Source of the DNA: PALSA-612 sp963846915 | GTDB taxonomy: Bacteria > Actinomycetota > Thermoleophilia > Gaiellales > Gaiellaceae | Assembly (NCBI GenBank): GCA_963846915.1 | Contig: CAWJXV010000002.1 | Location: 124,001 to 188,000, forward strand | Length of the DNA stretch: 64,000 bases | Reading direction: 5' to 3' | Shown here: positions 23,987 to 32,441 of the stretch, piece after piece | How the letters are laid out: each line of letters opens with the position of its first letter | Numbering within the stretch: the stretch's first letter is position 1 | The notes under the pieces: model-generated | What the model was told of the DNA's origin: nothing | Databases searched by the model: none | Seen by the model: the letters and a program-made list of their open reading frames with translations, nothing else | Made by a program: the position numbers and the translations under genes

Positions 23987-25639
23987 CTAGACGAGCTCCT
24001 CGGGCGTCACGCGCCGCTCCTCGCCGGTCACGCGGTCGCGGAGGTCGACCCGCCCGTCCTCGAGGCTCTTCTTCCCGGCGGTGACACGGAGCGGGATCCC
24101 GATCAGGTCGGCGTCCGCGAACTTCTCACCGGCGCGCGCGTCGCGGTCGTCGAGCAGGACGTCGCGACCGGACGCGGAGAGCACCTCGGCGGCGCGGGCC
24201 GCGATCTCCTCCGCACCGGGCAGCGCGATCACGTGCGCATCGTACGGTGAAATCGACGCGGGCCACACGATGCCCTGCTCGTCGCCGTGCTGCTCGACGA
24301 CGGCGGCCAGCACACGGGCCGGGCCGATGCCGTAGCTGCCGCCGAGGAGCGGCTTCTCGACGCCGTCCTCGTCGAGGAAGCTCGCCTCGAGCGGGCCCGA
24401 GTAGAAGCTGCCGAAGTTGAAGATGTGCCCGACCTCGACCGCCGTCCGGAACACGAGCTTGCCGCCGCACTCCGGGCACGTGTCGCCCTCCCGCGGCTCG
24501 CGAAGGTCGGCGAAGCGGGGCGTGTAGTCGCGGCCGGCATCGACGCCGCGGAGATGCCATCCGTCGCGGTTGGCGCCGGCGACGAACTGTCCCTCGCGCA
24601 GCGCCTCGTCGGCGATCACGTCGCCCTCGAAGCCGACCGGGCCGAGCGAGCCCCCGCCGGCGCCGAACGCTGCTCGGATCTCCTCGTCGGTCGCGGGCCG
24701 CGAGTTGCCGGGTAGCGCGTCGTACAGCTTGGTCTCGCTGAGCCGGTCGTCGCCGCGCACGAGCGCGAGGACGAGCGTGCCGCCGTCCTTGACGACCGGC
24801 ATCGCCTTCGACGTCGCAGACGCGTCGATGCCGAGGAAGTCGGCGAGGCCCTCGATCGTCGTCACGCCCGGCGTCTCGATCTCCTCCGGCGCGTCGAGCC
24901 GCTCGGGGAAGACGGCCGCGCTCGGAATCGCCCGCGCCACCTCGATGTCGCCGGCGTAGTCGCCGTTCTCGCAGCGTACGAGCGTGTTCTCACCCGAGCC
25001 CGAGGGTGCGAGGAAGTCGATGCTGAACTTGCCGCCCATGATCCCGCTCTCGGCCTGGACGTCGTAGACCTCGAGGCCGCACCGCTCGAAGATCCGGTGG
25101 TAGGCGGCGCGGTTCACCTCGAAGCTCGTCTTCACGCCTTCCTCGTCACGGTCGAACGAGTAGCCGTCCTTCATGATGAACTCGCGGACGCGCAGCAAGC
25201 CGCCGCGGGGGCGCGGCTCGTCGCGGTCCTTGGTCTGGAAGTGGTACCAGAGCTGCGGCAGCTCCCTGTACGACTGGATCTCCCGGGCGTGGAAGGTGAC
25301 CGTCTCCTCGTGCGTCATCGGCAGGATGTACTTGCGTCCGGCGCGGTCGGTGACGTGGAAGAGCTCGGGGATCCTGATCCGTCCGGTCGCCTCCCACAGC
25401 TCGGCGGGCGTCAGGACGGGCATCAGCATCTCCTGGCCGCCGATTGCGTCCATCTCCTCGCGGATGACCTGCTCGACCTTGCGGTGGACGCGCCAGCCGA
25501 GCGGCATGAACGTCCAGAGCCCGGCCGACACCTGGCGGATGAAGCCCCCGCGCACGAGCAGTTTGTGCGAGAGCGCCTCGGCTTCCCCGGGCGCCTCGCG
25601 CAACGTCGGAAGGAAGAGCTGTGAAGCCCGGGCGATCAT
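23987..25639 (-). CDS. proS: Prolyl-tRNA synthetase, bacterial type
   Basis: ProS charges tRNA-Pro with proline. The 550-residue class II synthetase has motif 1 near VEQVIREEMDAIGGQEMLMP, motif 2 (LPQLWYHFQTKDRDEPRPRGGLLRVREFIMKD region) and motif 3 (GSYGIGPARVLAAVVEQH). The editing INS/YbaK-type insertion domain lies at about residues 220-390 (ATSKAMPVV, DRLSETKLYDAL), so mischarged Ala-tRNA-Pro can be edited. The C-terminal anticodon-binding domain follows. It stops 2 nt before the XRE gene. A tRNA-Pro gene lies nearby. Confidence 0.95.
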   Translation of the reverse strand: MIARASQLFLPTLREAPGEAEALSHKLLVRGGFIRQVSAGLWTFMPLGWRVHRKVEQVIREEMDAIGGQEMLMPVLTPAELWEATGRIRIPELFHVTDRAGRKYILPMTHEETVTFHAREIQSYRELPQLWYHFQTKDRDEPRPRGGLLRVREFIMKDGYSFDRDEEGVKTSFEVNRAAYHRIFERCGLEVYDVQAESGIMGGKFSIDFLAPSGSGENTLVRCENGDYAGDIEVARAIPSAAVFPERLDAPEEIETPGVTTIEGLADFLGIDASATSKAMPVVKDGGTLVLALVRGDDRLSETKLYDALPGNSRPATDEEIRAAFGAGGGSLGPVGFEGDVIADEALREGQFVAGANRDGWHLRGVDAGRDYTPRFADLREPREGDTCPECGGKLVFRTAVEVGHIFNFGSFYSGPLEASFLDEDGVEKPLLGGSYGIGPARVLAAVVEQHGDEQGIVWPASISPYDAHVIALPGAEEIAARAAEVLSASGRDVLLDDRDARAGEKFADADLIGIPLRVTAGKKSLEDGRVDLRDRVTGEERRVTPEELV

Positions 25640-25649
25640 GGTCGCCGGG

Positions 25650-26807
25650 CTAGGAGACCGGAGCCGGAGCGGGAGACTCGAGCGGGATCTCGGACATCTC
25701 GGCCATGGCCAGTGCGGCCGGCTTGGCCATCTTGAGCCGCTTCGGCCGGTGCATGCCGTCGGCGATCCACCTGTCGATCTCGTGGAAGAGCTCGTCGATC
25801 AGGATGTCCGAGGAGACCTTCTTGAGGACGCGGCCGTGCGCGTAGATGAAGCCGACGTCGCGGCCCCCGGCGATGCCGAAGTCGGCGTCGCCCGCCTCGC
25901 CCGGCCCGTTGACCGCGCAGCCGAGCACGGCGACCTCGATGTGCTGCGGATAGGCGCGCAGGCGCTCCTCGACGACGACGGCAAGGTTCTCGACACCGAC
26001 GTTGTCGCGTCCGCAGGAGGGGCAGGCGATCATGATCGGCCCGCGCTCGCGCAGGCCGAGCGCCTTCAGGATCTCCCAGGCCGTCTCGACCTCCTTGACC
26101 GGGTCGGCGGTGAGCGAGACGCGCATCGTGTCGCCGATCCCGTCGACGAGGAGCGCGCCCATGCCGACGGCGCTCTTGATCGAGCCGGAGAACGGCGTGC
26201 CCGCTTCGGTGACGCCGAGGTGCAACGGGTACGGCACCTTCTCGGAGAGCATCCGGTAGGCGCGGATCATCGTCGGGACGTGGCTCGACTTGACCGAGAT
26301 CTTGAACTCGTGGAAGTCGAGCTTCTCGAGGAGCTCGACCTCCTCGATCGCCGCAGCTACGAGCGCCTCGGCCTGGTCTCTCTGGGCCACGGCCGCCAGG
26401 TGCTTCGGGAGCGAGCCCGAGTTGGCGCCGATCCGCATCGGGATGCCTGCCTTCTTCGCGGCCCTGACGACCAGCTCGACCTTGTCGGGCCCGCCGATGT
26501 TGCCCGGGTTGATCCGGACGGCCGCGACGCCGCCCTCGATCGCCCGCAGGGCCAGCGACGCGTTGAAGTGGATGTCGGCGATGACCGGAAGCGGCGAGAG
26601 CCGCACGATCAGCGGCAGCGCGTCGGCGTCCTCGCTCTTCGGCACCGCCACGCGGACGACCTCGCAACCCGCGGACGCGAGCGCGGCGATCTGGGCGGTC
26701 GTCGCTTCGACATCGTGCGTCTTCGTCAGCGTCATCGACTGGACGACGACCGGCGCGCCGCCGCCGATCTCGACGCCGCCGACCGTGATCTGACGCTTGC
26801 TCGCCAT
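25650..26807 (-). CDS. ispG: 4-hydroxy-3-methylbut-2-enyl diphosphate synthase IspG
   Basis: IspG is the [4Fe-4S] enzyme of the MEP isoprenoid pathway that reduces MEcPP to HMBPP. The 385-residue protein has the N-terminal TIM barrel (VVVQSMTLTKTHDVEAT, RINPGNIGG, FEFKISVKSS-like segment) and the cluster-binding C-terminal domain with CPSCGRDNVG and GCAVNGPGEA, giving the three Cys plus Glu ligands. TAAGCT on the minus strand (26816-26821) lies 8 nt before the ATG. A 23-bp palindrome lies 34 nt upstream of the start and could be an operator. dxr of the same pathway is two genes upstream. Confidence 0.95.
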   Translation of the reverse strand: MASKRQITVGGVEIGGGAPVVVQSMTLTKTHDVEATTAQIAALASAGCEVVRVAVPKSEDADALPLIVRLSPLPVIADIHFNASLALRAIEGGVAAVRINPGNIGGPDKVELVVRAAKKAGIPMRIGANSGSLPKHLAAVAQRDQAEALVAAAIEEVELLEKLDFHEFKISVKSSHVPTMIRAYRMLSEKVPYPLHLGVTEAGTPFSGSIKSAVGMGALLVDGIGDTMRVSLTADPVKEVETAWEILKALGLRERGPIMIACPSCGRDNVGVENLAVVVEERLRAYPQHIEVAVLGCAVNGPGEAGDADFGIAGGRDVGFIYAHGRVLKKVSSDILIDELFHEIDRWIADGMHRPKRLKMAKPAALAMAEMSEIPLESPAPAPVS

Positions 26808-26840
26808 ACCGTCCTAGCTTAACCGCCACCCCGGAGCGAT

Positions 26841-26863
26841 CCTTGTAACAACTTGTTGCAAGG
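26841..26863. promoter_or_regulatory. 23-bp near-perfect palindrome upstream of ispG
   Basis: Half-sites CCTTGTAACAA and TTGTTGCAAGG flank a central C, with one mismatch between arms. It lies 34 nt upstream of the ispG start and about 20 nt upstream of its -10, where an operator or -35 region would be. A closely related 23-mer is inside dnaE2 at 50120-50142. The protein that binds it is unknown. Confidence 0.55.
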
Positions 26864-26887
26864 TCGTGAAGGCGTTGCCGTGACCCT

Positions 26888-28093
26888 TTAGCCGCCGCCG
26901 AGCCGGCCCACGTCGTTCGAGAGGCCGATGATGAAAAGCAGCAGGAAGAGGGTGATGCCGACGGCCGAGACGCGCTCGTAGACCTCGCGCGCGATCGCGC
27001 GGCCGCGGATGCCCTCGAGCAAGGAGAACGCGATGTGGCCGCCGTCGAGCGGAAGCAGCGGCAGGAGGTTGAACAGGGCGAGCGAGAGGCTGATGAAGGC
27101 GAGGATCGAGAGGTACGACGCCCAGCCGTAGTGCACCGCCTCGGCGCTGTGCTGGACGATCCCGACGCTGCTCGAGAAGTTCTTCCTGTCCTTGGAGTGG
27201 AAGAGCCCGCCGAGCGCGGCCGCCGTCTCGCGGGACACCGTTCCCGTCGTCTTCAGGGACTGCCAGATCGCAGGGCCGACACCGAGCGGCTGGCCGGCGA
27301 GCCCGAAGCCGAGGCGGTAGCGGTTGTCGGTCGTGTCCAGCTGCGGCCGCTCGCGGCGCAACGAGATCAGGTTCCCCTTTCGAAGCACCGTGAGCTCCAC
27401 CGGACGGCCGTGCGACGCGGAGATCATGTCCGAGATCTGGTCGGCCGTCACCGGAAGGCCGTTGACGCCGACGACCTGGTCGCCGACGACGAGACCGGCG
27501 GCCTGGGCCTGGCTCCCCTTGAGCACCAGGGACACCTTGTTGGTGGCGTTCCAGCCCGCGACCATGAACACGATCGCAAAGAGGACGACGGCGAAGACGA
27601 GGTTCGTCAGCGGCCCCGCGGCGATTGCGGTCACGCGCTTCCAGGTCGGCGCGCGCCAGTATGCCTGGGGCGACAGCGCGTCCTCGAGATCGAGCACCTG
27701 CTTCTCCACCGACGGCACGTCGAGCTCGAGCGCGCGCTCGTGGAACTCGGCCAGCCGGAGCTTGGCCGACTCGTAGTCCTCCGCAGCGAGCGCCCGCTTC
27801 AGGCGCTCGGCCGGACCGACGAGCTCGGGCGCAGCGTGGAGGGCGCGCGCGAACACGTGGTCGACGTCCTTCGCGGCCGGACGGTGCATCCCCGGGATGC
27901 GGACGTAGCCGCCGAGCGGGATCGCGCCGATGCCGTACTCGATGCCTCTCCGCCGCACCTTGACGAGTGCGGGCGGGAAGCCGATGTAGAACTTGCGAGG
28001 CCGCATCCCGACCGCGAGCGACGCGAAGAAGTGCCCCGCCTCGTGGATGAGGATCAGGAACGCCAGGCCCAGGATGGCGATCGCGAAGCTCAT
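26888..28093 (-). CDS. rseP: Site-2-type intramembrane zinc metalloprotease RseP
   Basis: RseP cleaves transmembrane substrates such as anti-sigma factors within the membrane. The 401-residue protein has the zinc motif HEAGH in helix 1 (about residues 18-22), a PDZ domain at about 195-275 (AAGLVVGDQVVGVNGLPV), and the C-terminal NLLPLLPLDGGHI motif that supplies the third ligand Asp. Between GGYVRIPGM and the AGPLTN helix lies a charged helical stretch of roughly 65-80 residues that is longer than in typical family members. It overlaps dxr by 4 nt (ATGA). The dxr-rseP pairing in a cdsA-uppS operon is common in bacteria. Confidence 0.93.
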   Translation of the reverse strand: MSFAIAILGLAFLILIHEAGHFFASLAVGMRPRKFYIGFPPALVKVRRRGIEYGIGAIPLGGYVRIPGMHRPAAKDVDHVFARALHAAPELVGPAERLKRALAAEDYESAKLRLAEFHERALELDVPSVEKQVLDLEDALSPQAYWRAPTWKRVTAIAAGPLTNLVFAVVLFAIVFMVAGWNATNKVSLVLKGSQAQAAGLVVGDQVVGVNGLPVTADQISDMISASHGRPVELTVLRKGNLISLRRERPQLDTTDNRYRLGFGLAGQPLGVGPAIWQSLKTTGTVSRETAAALGGLFHSKDRKNFSSSVGIVQHSAEAVHYGWASYLSILAFISLSLALFNLLPLLPLDGGHIAFSLLEGIRGRAIAREVYERVSAVGITLFLLLFIIGLSNDVGRLGGG

Positions 28094-29151
28094 GCCGGCT
28101 GGAGCGTCCTCTCGGCCACCCGGCGCGCCTCGGCGTCGGCCCGGGTCAGCTCGTCGAGGTCGGCGACCTCGCCGCCGGAGACGCTGTCGAGCGTGCGCTC
28201 GACGGTCTCGGCGATCTCGAGGAAGCCGATGCGGCCCTCGAGGAACGCCGCGACGGCGACCTCGTTGGCGGCGTTGAAGGCGCAGGGGAACGTGCCCGCG
28301 CGCAGGCCGGCCTCGCGGGCGAGGGTGAGCATGGGAAAGGTGTCGGCGTCGGGGGCGTGGAACTCGAGGGTGAGCCCGGACGCGAGGTCGAGCGTCGGCA
28401 CCGGGGTCGAGGCGCGCTCGGGATACGTGAGCGCGTAGGAGATCGGGACGCGCATGTCCGGATAGCCCAGGTGCGCGAGGGCGGCGCCGTCGCGGAAGCG
28501 GACCAGCGAGTGCACGACCGAGGTCGGGTGCACGACGATCTCGATCCGCTCGTACGGCACGCCGAAGAGGAAATGCGCCTCGATCAGCTCGAGTCCTTTG
28601 TTGGCCAGCGTCGCCGAGTCGATCGTGATCTTCGGGCCCATGCTCCAGGTCGGGTGCGCAAGTGCCTCCTCTGCGGTGACGCCGGCGAGCTCCTCGCGGA
28701 CGCGCCCCCGGAAGGGGCCTCCGGACGCGGTCAGCACCAGGGATTCGATTTCCGCCGCCGATCGGTTTTCGAGGCACTGGTAGAGCGCCGAGTGCTCGCT
28801 GTCCACCGGCAGGAGCCGCCCTCCTCCCCGCTCCCAGGCCGCGAGCGCCAACGTCCCGGCGGCGACGAGACTCTCCTTGTTCGCGAGCGCGAGGTCGGCG
28901 CCGCGCTCGAGCGTCCACAGCGTCGCCGGCAGGCCGGCGAAGCCGACGACGGCATTCAGCACGACGTCGGGCTCGGCGCGCTCGAGCAGCTCGACGAGGT
29001 CGCCGCCGACCTGCGTCAACGGCGCGAGGCCCTCGATCGGCTGCGACCCGGACGCCGCCGCGACGAGCTCGAGGTCGGAACGGGCGTCGATGATCTCGAG
29101 CGCCTGCCTCCCGATCGATCCGGTGGCGCCCAGGAGGGCGATCCGCTTCAT
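28090..29151 (-). CDS. dxr: 1-deoxy-D-xylulose 5-phosphate reductoisomerase
   Basis: Dxr converts DXP to MEP with NADPH, the first committed step of the MEP pathway. In 353 residues it has the nucleotide-binding LLGATGSIGRQALEII at the N-terminus, ALANKESLVAAG, DSEHSALYQCL, TASGGPFRG and the metal/substrate-binding SMGPKITIDSATLANKGLELIEAH segment. It sits between cdsA and rseP in a minus-strand operon that also includes uppS, which uses the IPP made by this pathway. Confidence 0.96.
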   Translation of the reverse strand: MKRIALLGATGSIGRQALEIIDARSDLELVAAASGSQPIEGLAPLTQVGGDLVELLERAEPDVVLNAVVGFAGLPATLWTLERGADLALANKESLVAAGTLALAAWERGGGRLLPVDSEHSALYQCLENRSAAEIESLVLTASGGPFRGRVREELAGVTAEEALAHPTWSMGPKITIDSATLANKGLELIEAHFLFGVPYERIEIVVHPTSVVHSLVRFRDGAALAHLGYPDMRVPISYALTYPERASTPVPTLDLASGLTLEFHAPDADTFPMLTLAREAGLRAGTFPCAFNAANEVAVAAFLEGRIGFLEIAETVERTLDSVSGGEVADLDELTRADAEARRVAERTLQPA

Positions 29152-29173
29152 CTGCAGCTCCAGTCTACGGCTG

Positions 29174-30043
29174 TCAGGTCGTGTAGGCGAGGATCGTGTA
29201 GAAGGCTGCGACCGAGGCGAACAGGATCGAGTCGAGGCGGTCGAGCATCCCGCCGTGGCCGCCGAGGAGCGCCCCCGTGTCCTTCGCGCCCATGTCCCGC
29301 TTGAGCATGGACTCGAACAGGTCGCCGGCGGGCGCGGCGACGGCGATCACGAGCCCGAGAAGGAGCGCCTGGCCGATGGAGAGGTACGTGGCGCGGTCGT
29401 GGTAGAGGGCGACGAACGTCACGAACACGCAGGCGATGCTCCCGACGACGAACCCTTCGAGCGTCTTGCCGGGCGAGAGCGCGGGCGCCAGCTTGTGCCT
29501 TCCGAGGGCGCGGCCGCCGAGGTAGGCGAACGTGTCGTCCGCGAAGACGGCGAGCAGCAGCGTGAACGACGCGAGGCGGCCGTGCTCGGGGATCGCGCGC
29601 AGGAGGATGACGAAGCCGAGGCCGAAGCCGATCCAGGCCGGGCCGAGGAGCGTCGTCGCCACGCTCACGGTCGCCGAGCCGCTGGTTCCCGCCAGGCCCT
29701 TGAGCAGGAACGCCAGCCCGAGCGAGCCGAGCAGGGCGCCGAGGGCCCACGTCGTCGTGCTCACCTGGATCGCGAGCAGGACGCCGACGAGGCCCGCGTG
29801 GCCGGCGATGCCGATCGGACGCAGGGGCTTCGTCATCGTGTAGAGCTCGTGCAGCGCAACGACACCGGCGACGAGCACGAGCGCGAACAGCCACCAGTGC
29901 CCGAGCCAGAGGAGCCCGAGTACGAGCGGCAGCCCGATCACGGCGACGAGCACGCGCGAGGCCAGGTTCGTCAGCGACGGCTGCGGGCGCGGCGCCGGCC
30001 GCGGCGCGATCCTCGTGGGATGCGGCTGGTCGGTCACGGTCAC
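29174..30043 (-). CDS. cdsA: Phosphatidate cytidylyltransferase
   Basis: CdsA makes CDP-diacylglycerol from phosphatidate and CTP, the precursor for PgsA-type enzymes. The 289-residue membrane protein has a basic, Pro-rich N-terminus, about eight hydrophobic helices, and the family signature in the C-terminal half (KTLEGFVVGS, PAGDLFESMLKRDMGAKDTGALLGGHGGMLDRLDS, split over about residues 195-265), with Asp residues for metal binding. Its start overlaps the uppS stop by 4 nt, and dxr follows after 22 nt. Confidence 0.95.
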   Translation of the reverse strand: MTVTDQPHPTRIAPRPAPRPQPSLTNLASRVLVAVIGLPLVLGLLWLGHWWLFALVLVAGVVALHELYTMTKPLRPIGIAGHAGLVGVLLAIQVSTTTWALGALLGSLGLAFLLKGLAGTSGSATVSVATTLLGPAWIGFGLGFVILLRAIPEHGRLASFTLLLAVFADDTFAYLGGRALGRHKLAPALSPGKTLEGFVVGSIACVFVTFVALYHDRATYLSIGQALLLGLVIAVAAPAGDLFESMLKRDMGAKDTGALLGGHGGMLDRLDSILFASVAAFYTILAYTT

Positions 30044-30789
30044 CGGCCGCCGAACCGCCGCCGGCGGCTCGCGTACTCGGCGAGCGCGTGCTGAAGGTCG
30101 CGGGGCTCGAAGTCGGGCCAGAGCTTGTCGACGAACGCGAGCTCCGCGTACGCGAGCTGCCAGAGCAGGAAGTTGGAGACCCGCAGCTCGCCGGACGTGC
30201 GGATGAGCAGGTCCGGGTCCGGCAGATCGGGCGCGTACAGGTTGGCCGCGAACACGTTCTCGTCGATCTCGTCCGGGTCCACCCCACTTTCGACGATGCG
30301 CCGCGCGGCCTCGACGAGCTCGGCGCGGCCGCCGTAGTCGAACGCGACCCAGAGGTTCAGCCGGGAGTTCAGCTCGGTCCTGTCCTCCATCCCCGCCATC
30401 CGCCGCTGCAGCTCCTCCGGCGCGCGGTCGCTGCGGCCGATGAAGCGCACGCGGACGCCCTGCTCGGCCAGGTCGGGCAGCTCGCGCTCGATCGTCTCCG
30501 CGAAGATGTCCATCAGCGCGTCGACCTCCTCGCGCGGGCGCGACCAGTTCTCGGTCGAGAACGCGAAGATCGAGAGGTCGTGGATGCCGAGGTCGATCGA
30601 CGCTTCGACGATCCGGCGGACCGTGCGGGCCCCGGCGCGATGGCCGGCGGCGGTGGGCAGGCGGCGGCGCTTGGCCCAGCGACCGTTGCCGTCCATGATG
30701 ATGGCGACCGACTGCGCGACGTCCGGCGACTCGTGCTCCGGGACCGGCCGGAGCCGTCGGAGCGACCGGATGCGCGTCAGGAAGTTCAC
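30040..30789 (-). CDS. uppS: Isoprenyl transferase, undecaprenyl diphosphate synthase type
   Basis: UppS is a cis-prenyltransferase that elongates FPP with IPP to the lipid carrier of peptidoglycan synthesis. The 249-residue protein carries IIMDGNGRWAKRRRLP (catalytic Asp and P-binding Arg), GHRAGARTVRRIVEAS, FAFSTENWSRP, and the C-terminal LIRTSGELRVSNFLLWQLAYAEL with the substrate-binding Arg/Ser. Product chain length is not readable. It follows frr by 36 nt and overlaps cdsA. Confidence 0.95.
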   Translation of the reverse strand: MNFLTRIRSLRRLRPVPEHESPDVAQSVAIIMDGNGRWAKRRRLPTAAGHRAGARTVRRIVEASIDLGIHDLSIFAFSTENWSRPREEVDALMDIFAETIERELPDLAEQGVRVRFIGRSDRAPEELQRRMAGMEDRTELNSRLNLWVAFDYGGRAELVEAARRIVESGVDPDEIDENVFAANLYAPDLPDPDLLIRTSGELRVSNFLLWQLAYAELAFVDKLWPDFEPRDLQHALAEYASRRRRFGGR

Positions 30790-30825
30790 GTGCGGGAGGG
30801 AGGGTGAGGGCCGGCGCGGGCGGGC

Positions 30826-31389
30826 TCAGACCTCCATGATCTCCGCTTCCTTGCGCTTGAGCAGGTCGTCGATCTTGTGCACGTGGTCGTCGGTCACCTT
30901 CTGGACCGCGCCCTCGGCGCGGCGCTCCTCGTCGTCGCCGACCTGTCCCGAGCGGACGAGCTCCTCGAGGTGCCGCATCACGTCGCGGCGGACGTTGCGC
31001 ACCGCCACGCGCCCTTCCTCGGCGTAGTTCCGGGTCAGCTTGACGAGCTCCTTGCGGCGCTCCTCGGTCAGCTGAGGGATCGGCAGCCGGATCAGCTTGC
31101 CGTCGTTCGAGGGCTGCAGGCCGAGGTCGGACTCCATGATCACCTTCTCGATCCCCTTGATCTGCGACGGGTCGAAAGGCTGGATCGTCAGCATCCGCGG
31201 CTCGGGGACGTTGATCGTCGCCATCTGCTTGAGCGGCGTCTGCGTGCCGTAGTAGTCGACCGAGATGCGGTCGAGAAGCGCGGCAGACGCGCGCCCGGTG
31301 CGCACCGAGTTGAAGTGCTCGTGCGTGGACTCGACGGACTTGTCCATCCGCCGGGTCGCGTCCTGAATGAACTCGTCGATGCTTGCCAC
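30826..31389 (-). CDS. frr: Ribosome recycling factor
   Basis: RRF splits post-termination ribosomes together with EF-G. The 187-residue protein has the two-domain signature: an N-terminal helix with FNSVRTGRASAALLD, the beta domain (YYGTQTPLKQMATINVPEPRMLTIQPFD), and a long C-terminal helical hairpin (RLPIPQLTEERRKELVKLTRNYAEEGRVAVRNVRRD). The GTG start shares one base with the pyrH stop. It is part of the conserved rpsB-tsf-pyrH-frr order. Confidence 0.96.
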   Translation of the reverse strand: MASIDEFIQDATRRMDKSVESTHEHFNSVRTGRASAALLDRISVDYYGTQTPLKQMATINVPEPRMLTIQPFDPSQIKGIEKVIMESDLGLQPSNDGKLIRLPIPQLTEERRKELVKLTRNYAEEGRVAVRNVRRDVMRHLEELVRSGQVGDDEERRAEGAVQKVTDDHVHKIDDLLKRKEAEIMEV

Positions 31390-32150
31390 TACTCGCCTCC
31401 GGGGGTCGCGATGATCGTGCCGACCCGCTCCCCCGAGACGACGCGGCGGATGTTGCCGTCCGCGAGGCCGAAGACGTAGATCGGCAGCCGGTTGTCCATG
31501 CAGAGGGAGAGCGCCGTCGTGTCCATCACCTTGAGGCCGCGCTCGATCGCCTCGAGGTGGGTCAGGCTGGGCAGGAGCTTCGCGTTCGGATCGACCCGCG
31601 GGTCGCCGTCGAGGACGCCCTCGACGTCGTTCTTCGCCATCAGGATCGCCTCCGCCCCGACCTCGAGCGCGCGCAGGGCGGCGGCCGTGTCGGTGGTGAA
31701 GAACGGGTTGCCGGTGCCGGCCGCGAAGATGACGATCCGCCCCTTCTCGAGATGTCGCACGGCGCGGCGACGGATGTACGGCTCGGCCACCTCGGCGACG
31801 GTGATCGCGGACAGCACCCGCGTCTGGGCGTCGCGTCGCTCCAGCGCGTCCTGGACGGTCAGGGCGTTGAGGACGCTGCCGAGCATCCCGGCGTAGTCCG
31901 CCGTCGAGCGGTCCATCCCTGCCGCCGCTCGGTCCATGCCGCGGATGATGTTTCCGCCGCCGACGACGATCGCGAGCTCGACTCCTTGCCGATGGACGCC
32001 GACGACCTCGTCGGCGAGCGACTCGACGCGCTCCTGGTCGATGCCGAAGTCCCGCTCGCCCGAGAGCGCCTCTCCGGAGAGCTTCAGCAGGATGCGCTCG
32101 AAGCTCGCGGCCGAGCCCGGGACCGACGCCTCCGTCGGCTGGGCGCTCAC
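31389..32150 (-). CDS. pyrH: Uridylate kinase
   Basis: PyrH phosphorylates UMP to UDP. This 253-residue amino-acid-kinase-fold protein has LLKLSGEALSG at the start of the fold, the nucleotide-binding VVGGGNIIRG, ADYAGMLGSVLNALTVQDAL, and FAAGTGNPFFTTDTAA with its substrate-binding loop. The GTG at 32150 is the only reasonable start before the kinase motif. It falls in the first bases of a tandem 143-bp repeat that fills the gap to tsf, so its leader is unusual. Confidence 0.95.
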   Translation of the reverse strand: MSAQPTEASVPGSAASFERILLKLSGEALSGERDFGIDQERVESLADEVVGVHRQGVELAIVVGGGNIIRGMDRAAAGMDRSTADYAGMLGSVLNALTVQDALERRDAQTRVLSAITVAEVAEPYIRRRAVRHLEKGRIVIFAAGTGNPFFTTDTAAALRALEVGAEAILMAKNDVEGVLDGDPRVDPNAKLLPSLTHLEAIERGLKVMDTTALSLCMDNRLPIYVFGLADGNIRRVVSGERVGTIIATPGGE

Positions 32151-32431
32151 GGGCCGACCCTTGGCCTGTGAGCGGGGAGGGGTCCCGGGGGAACCGGGAG
32201 GTTCCCCCGCCAGCTCGGCACCTGGAAGAAGGGGGCCCGCGGGGGAAACCCGGTTTCCTCCACGGGAGCGAGCCGAAGGCGAGCGACGCTCACGGGTCGA
32301 CCCTTGGCCTGTGAGCGGGGAGGGGTCCCGGGGGAACCGGGAGGTTCCCCCGCCAGCTCGGCACCTGGAAGAAGGGGGCCCGTGGGGGAAACCTGGTTTC
32401 CTCCACGGGAGCCGAGCCGAAGGCGCGCGAC
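32145..32431. repeat. Two tandem copies of a 143/144-bp unit between tsf and pyrH
   Basis: Units at 32145-32287 and 32288-32431 are about 96% identical, differing by a few substitutions and one inserted C; both begin GCTCACGGG. Each unit contains two palindromes of the GGGGGAA(A)CC...GGTTTCCCCC family; the perfect 9-bp stems are at 32187-32208 and 32330-32351. No protein is encoded. The duplication lies in the tsf-pyrH leader, inside the operon, and its first bases include the pyrH start codon. Confidence 0.9.
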
Positions 32432-32441
32432 GCTCACGCGC

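Noticed and set aside
32145..32431. CRISPR array or insertion sequence between tsf and pyrH
   Set aside because: There are only two long tandem copies with no unique spacers, no cas genes, no transposase and no terminal inverted repeats with target duplication.
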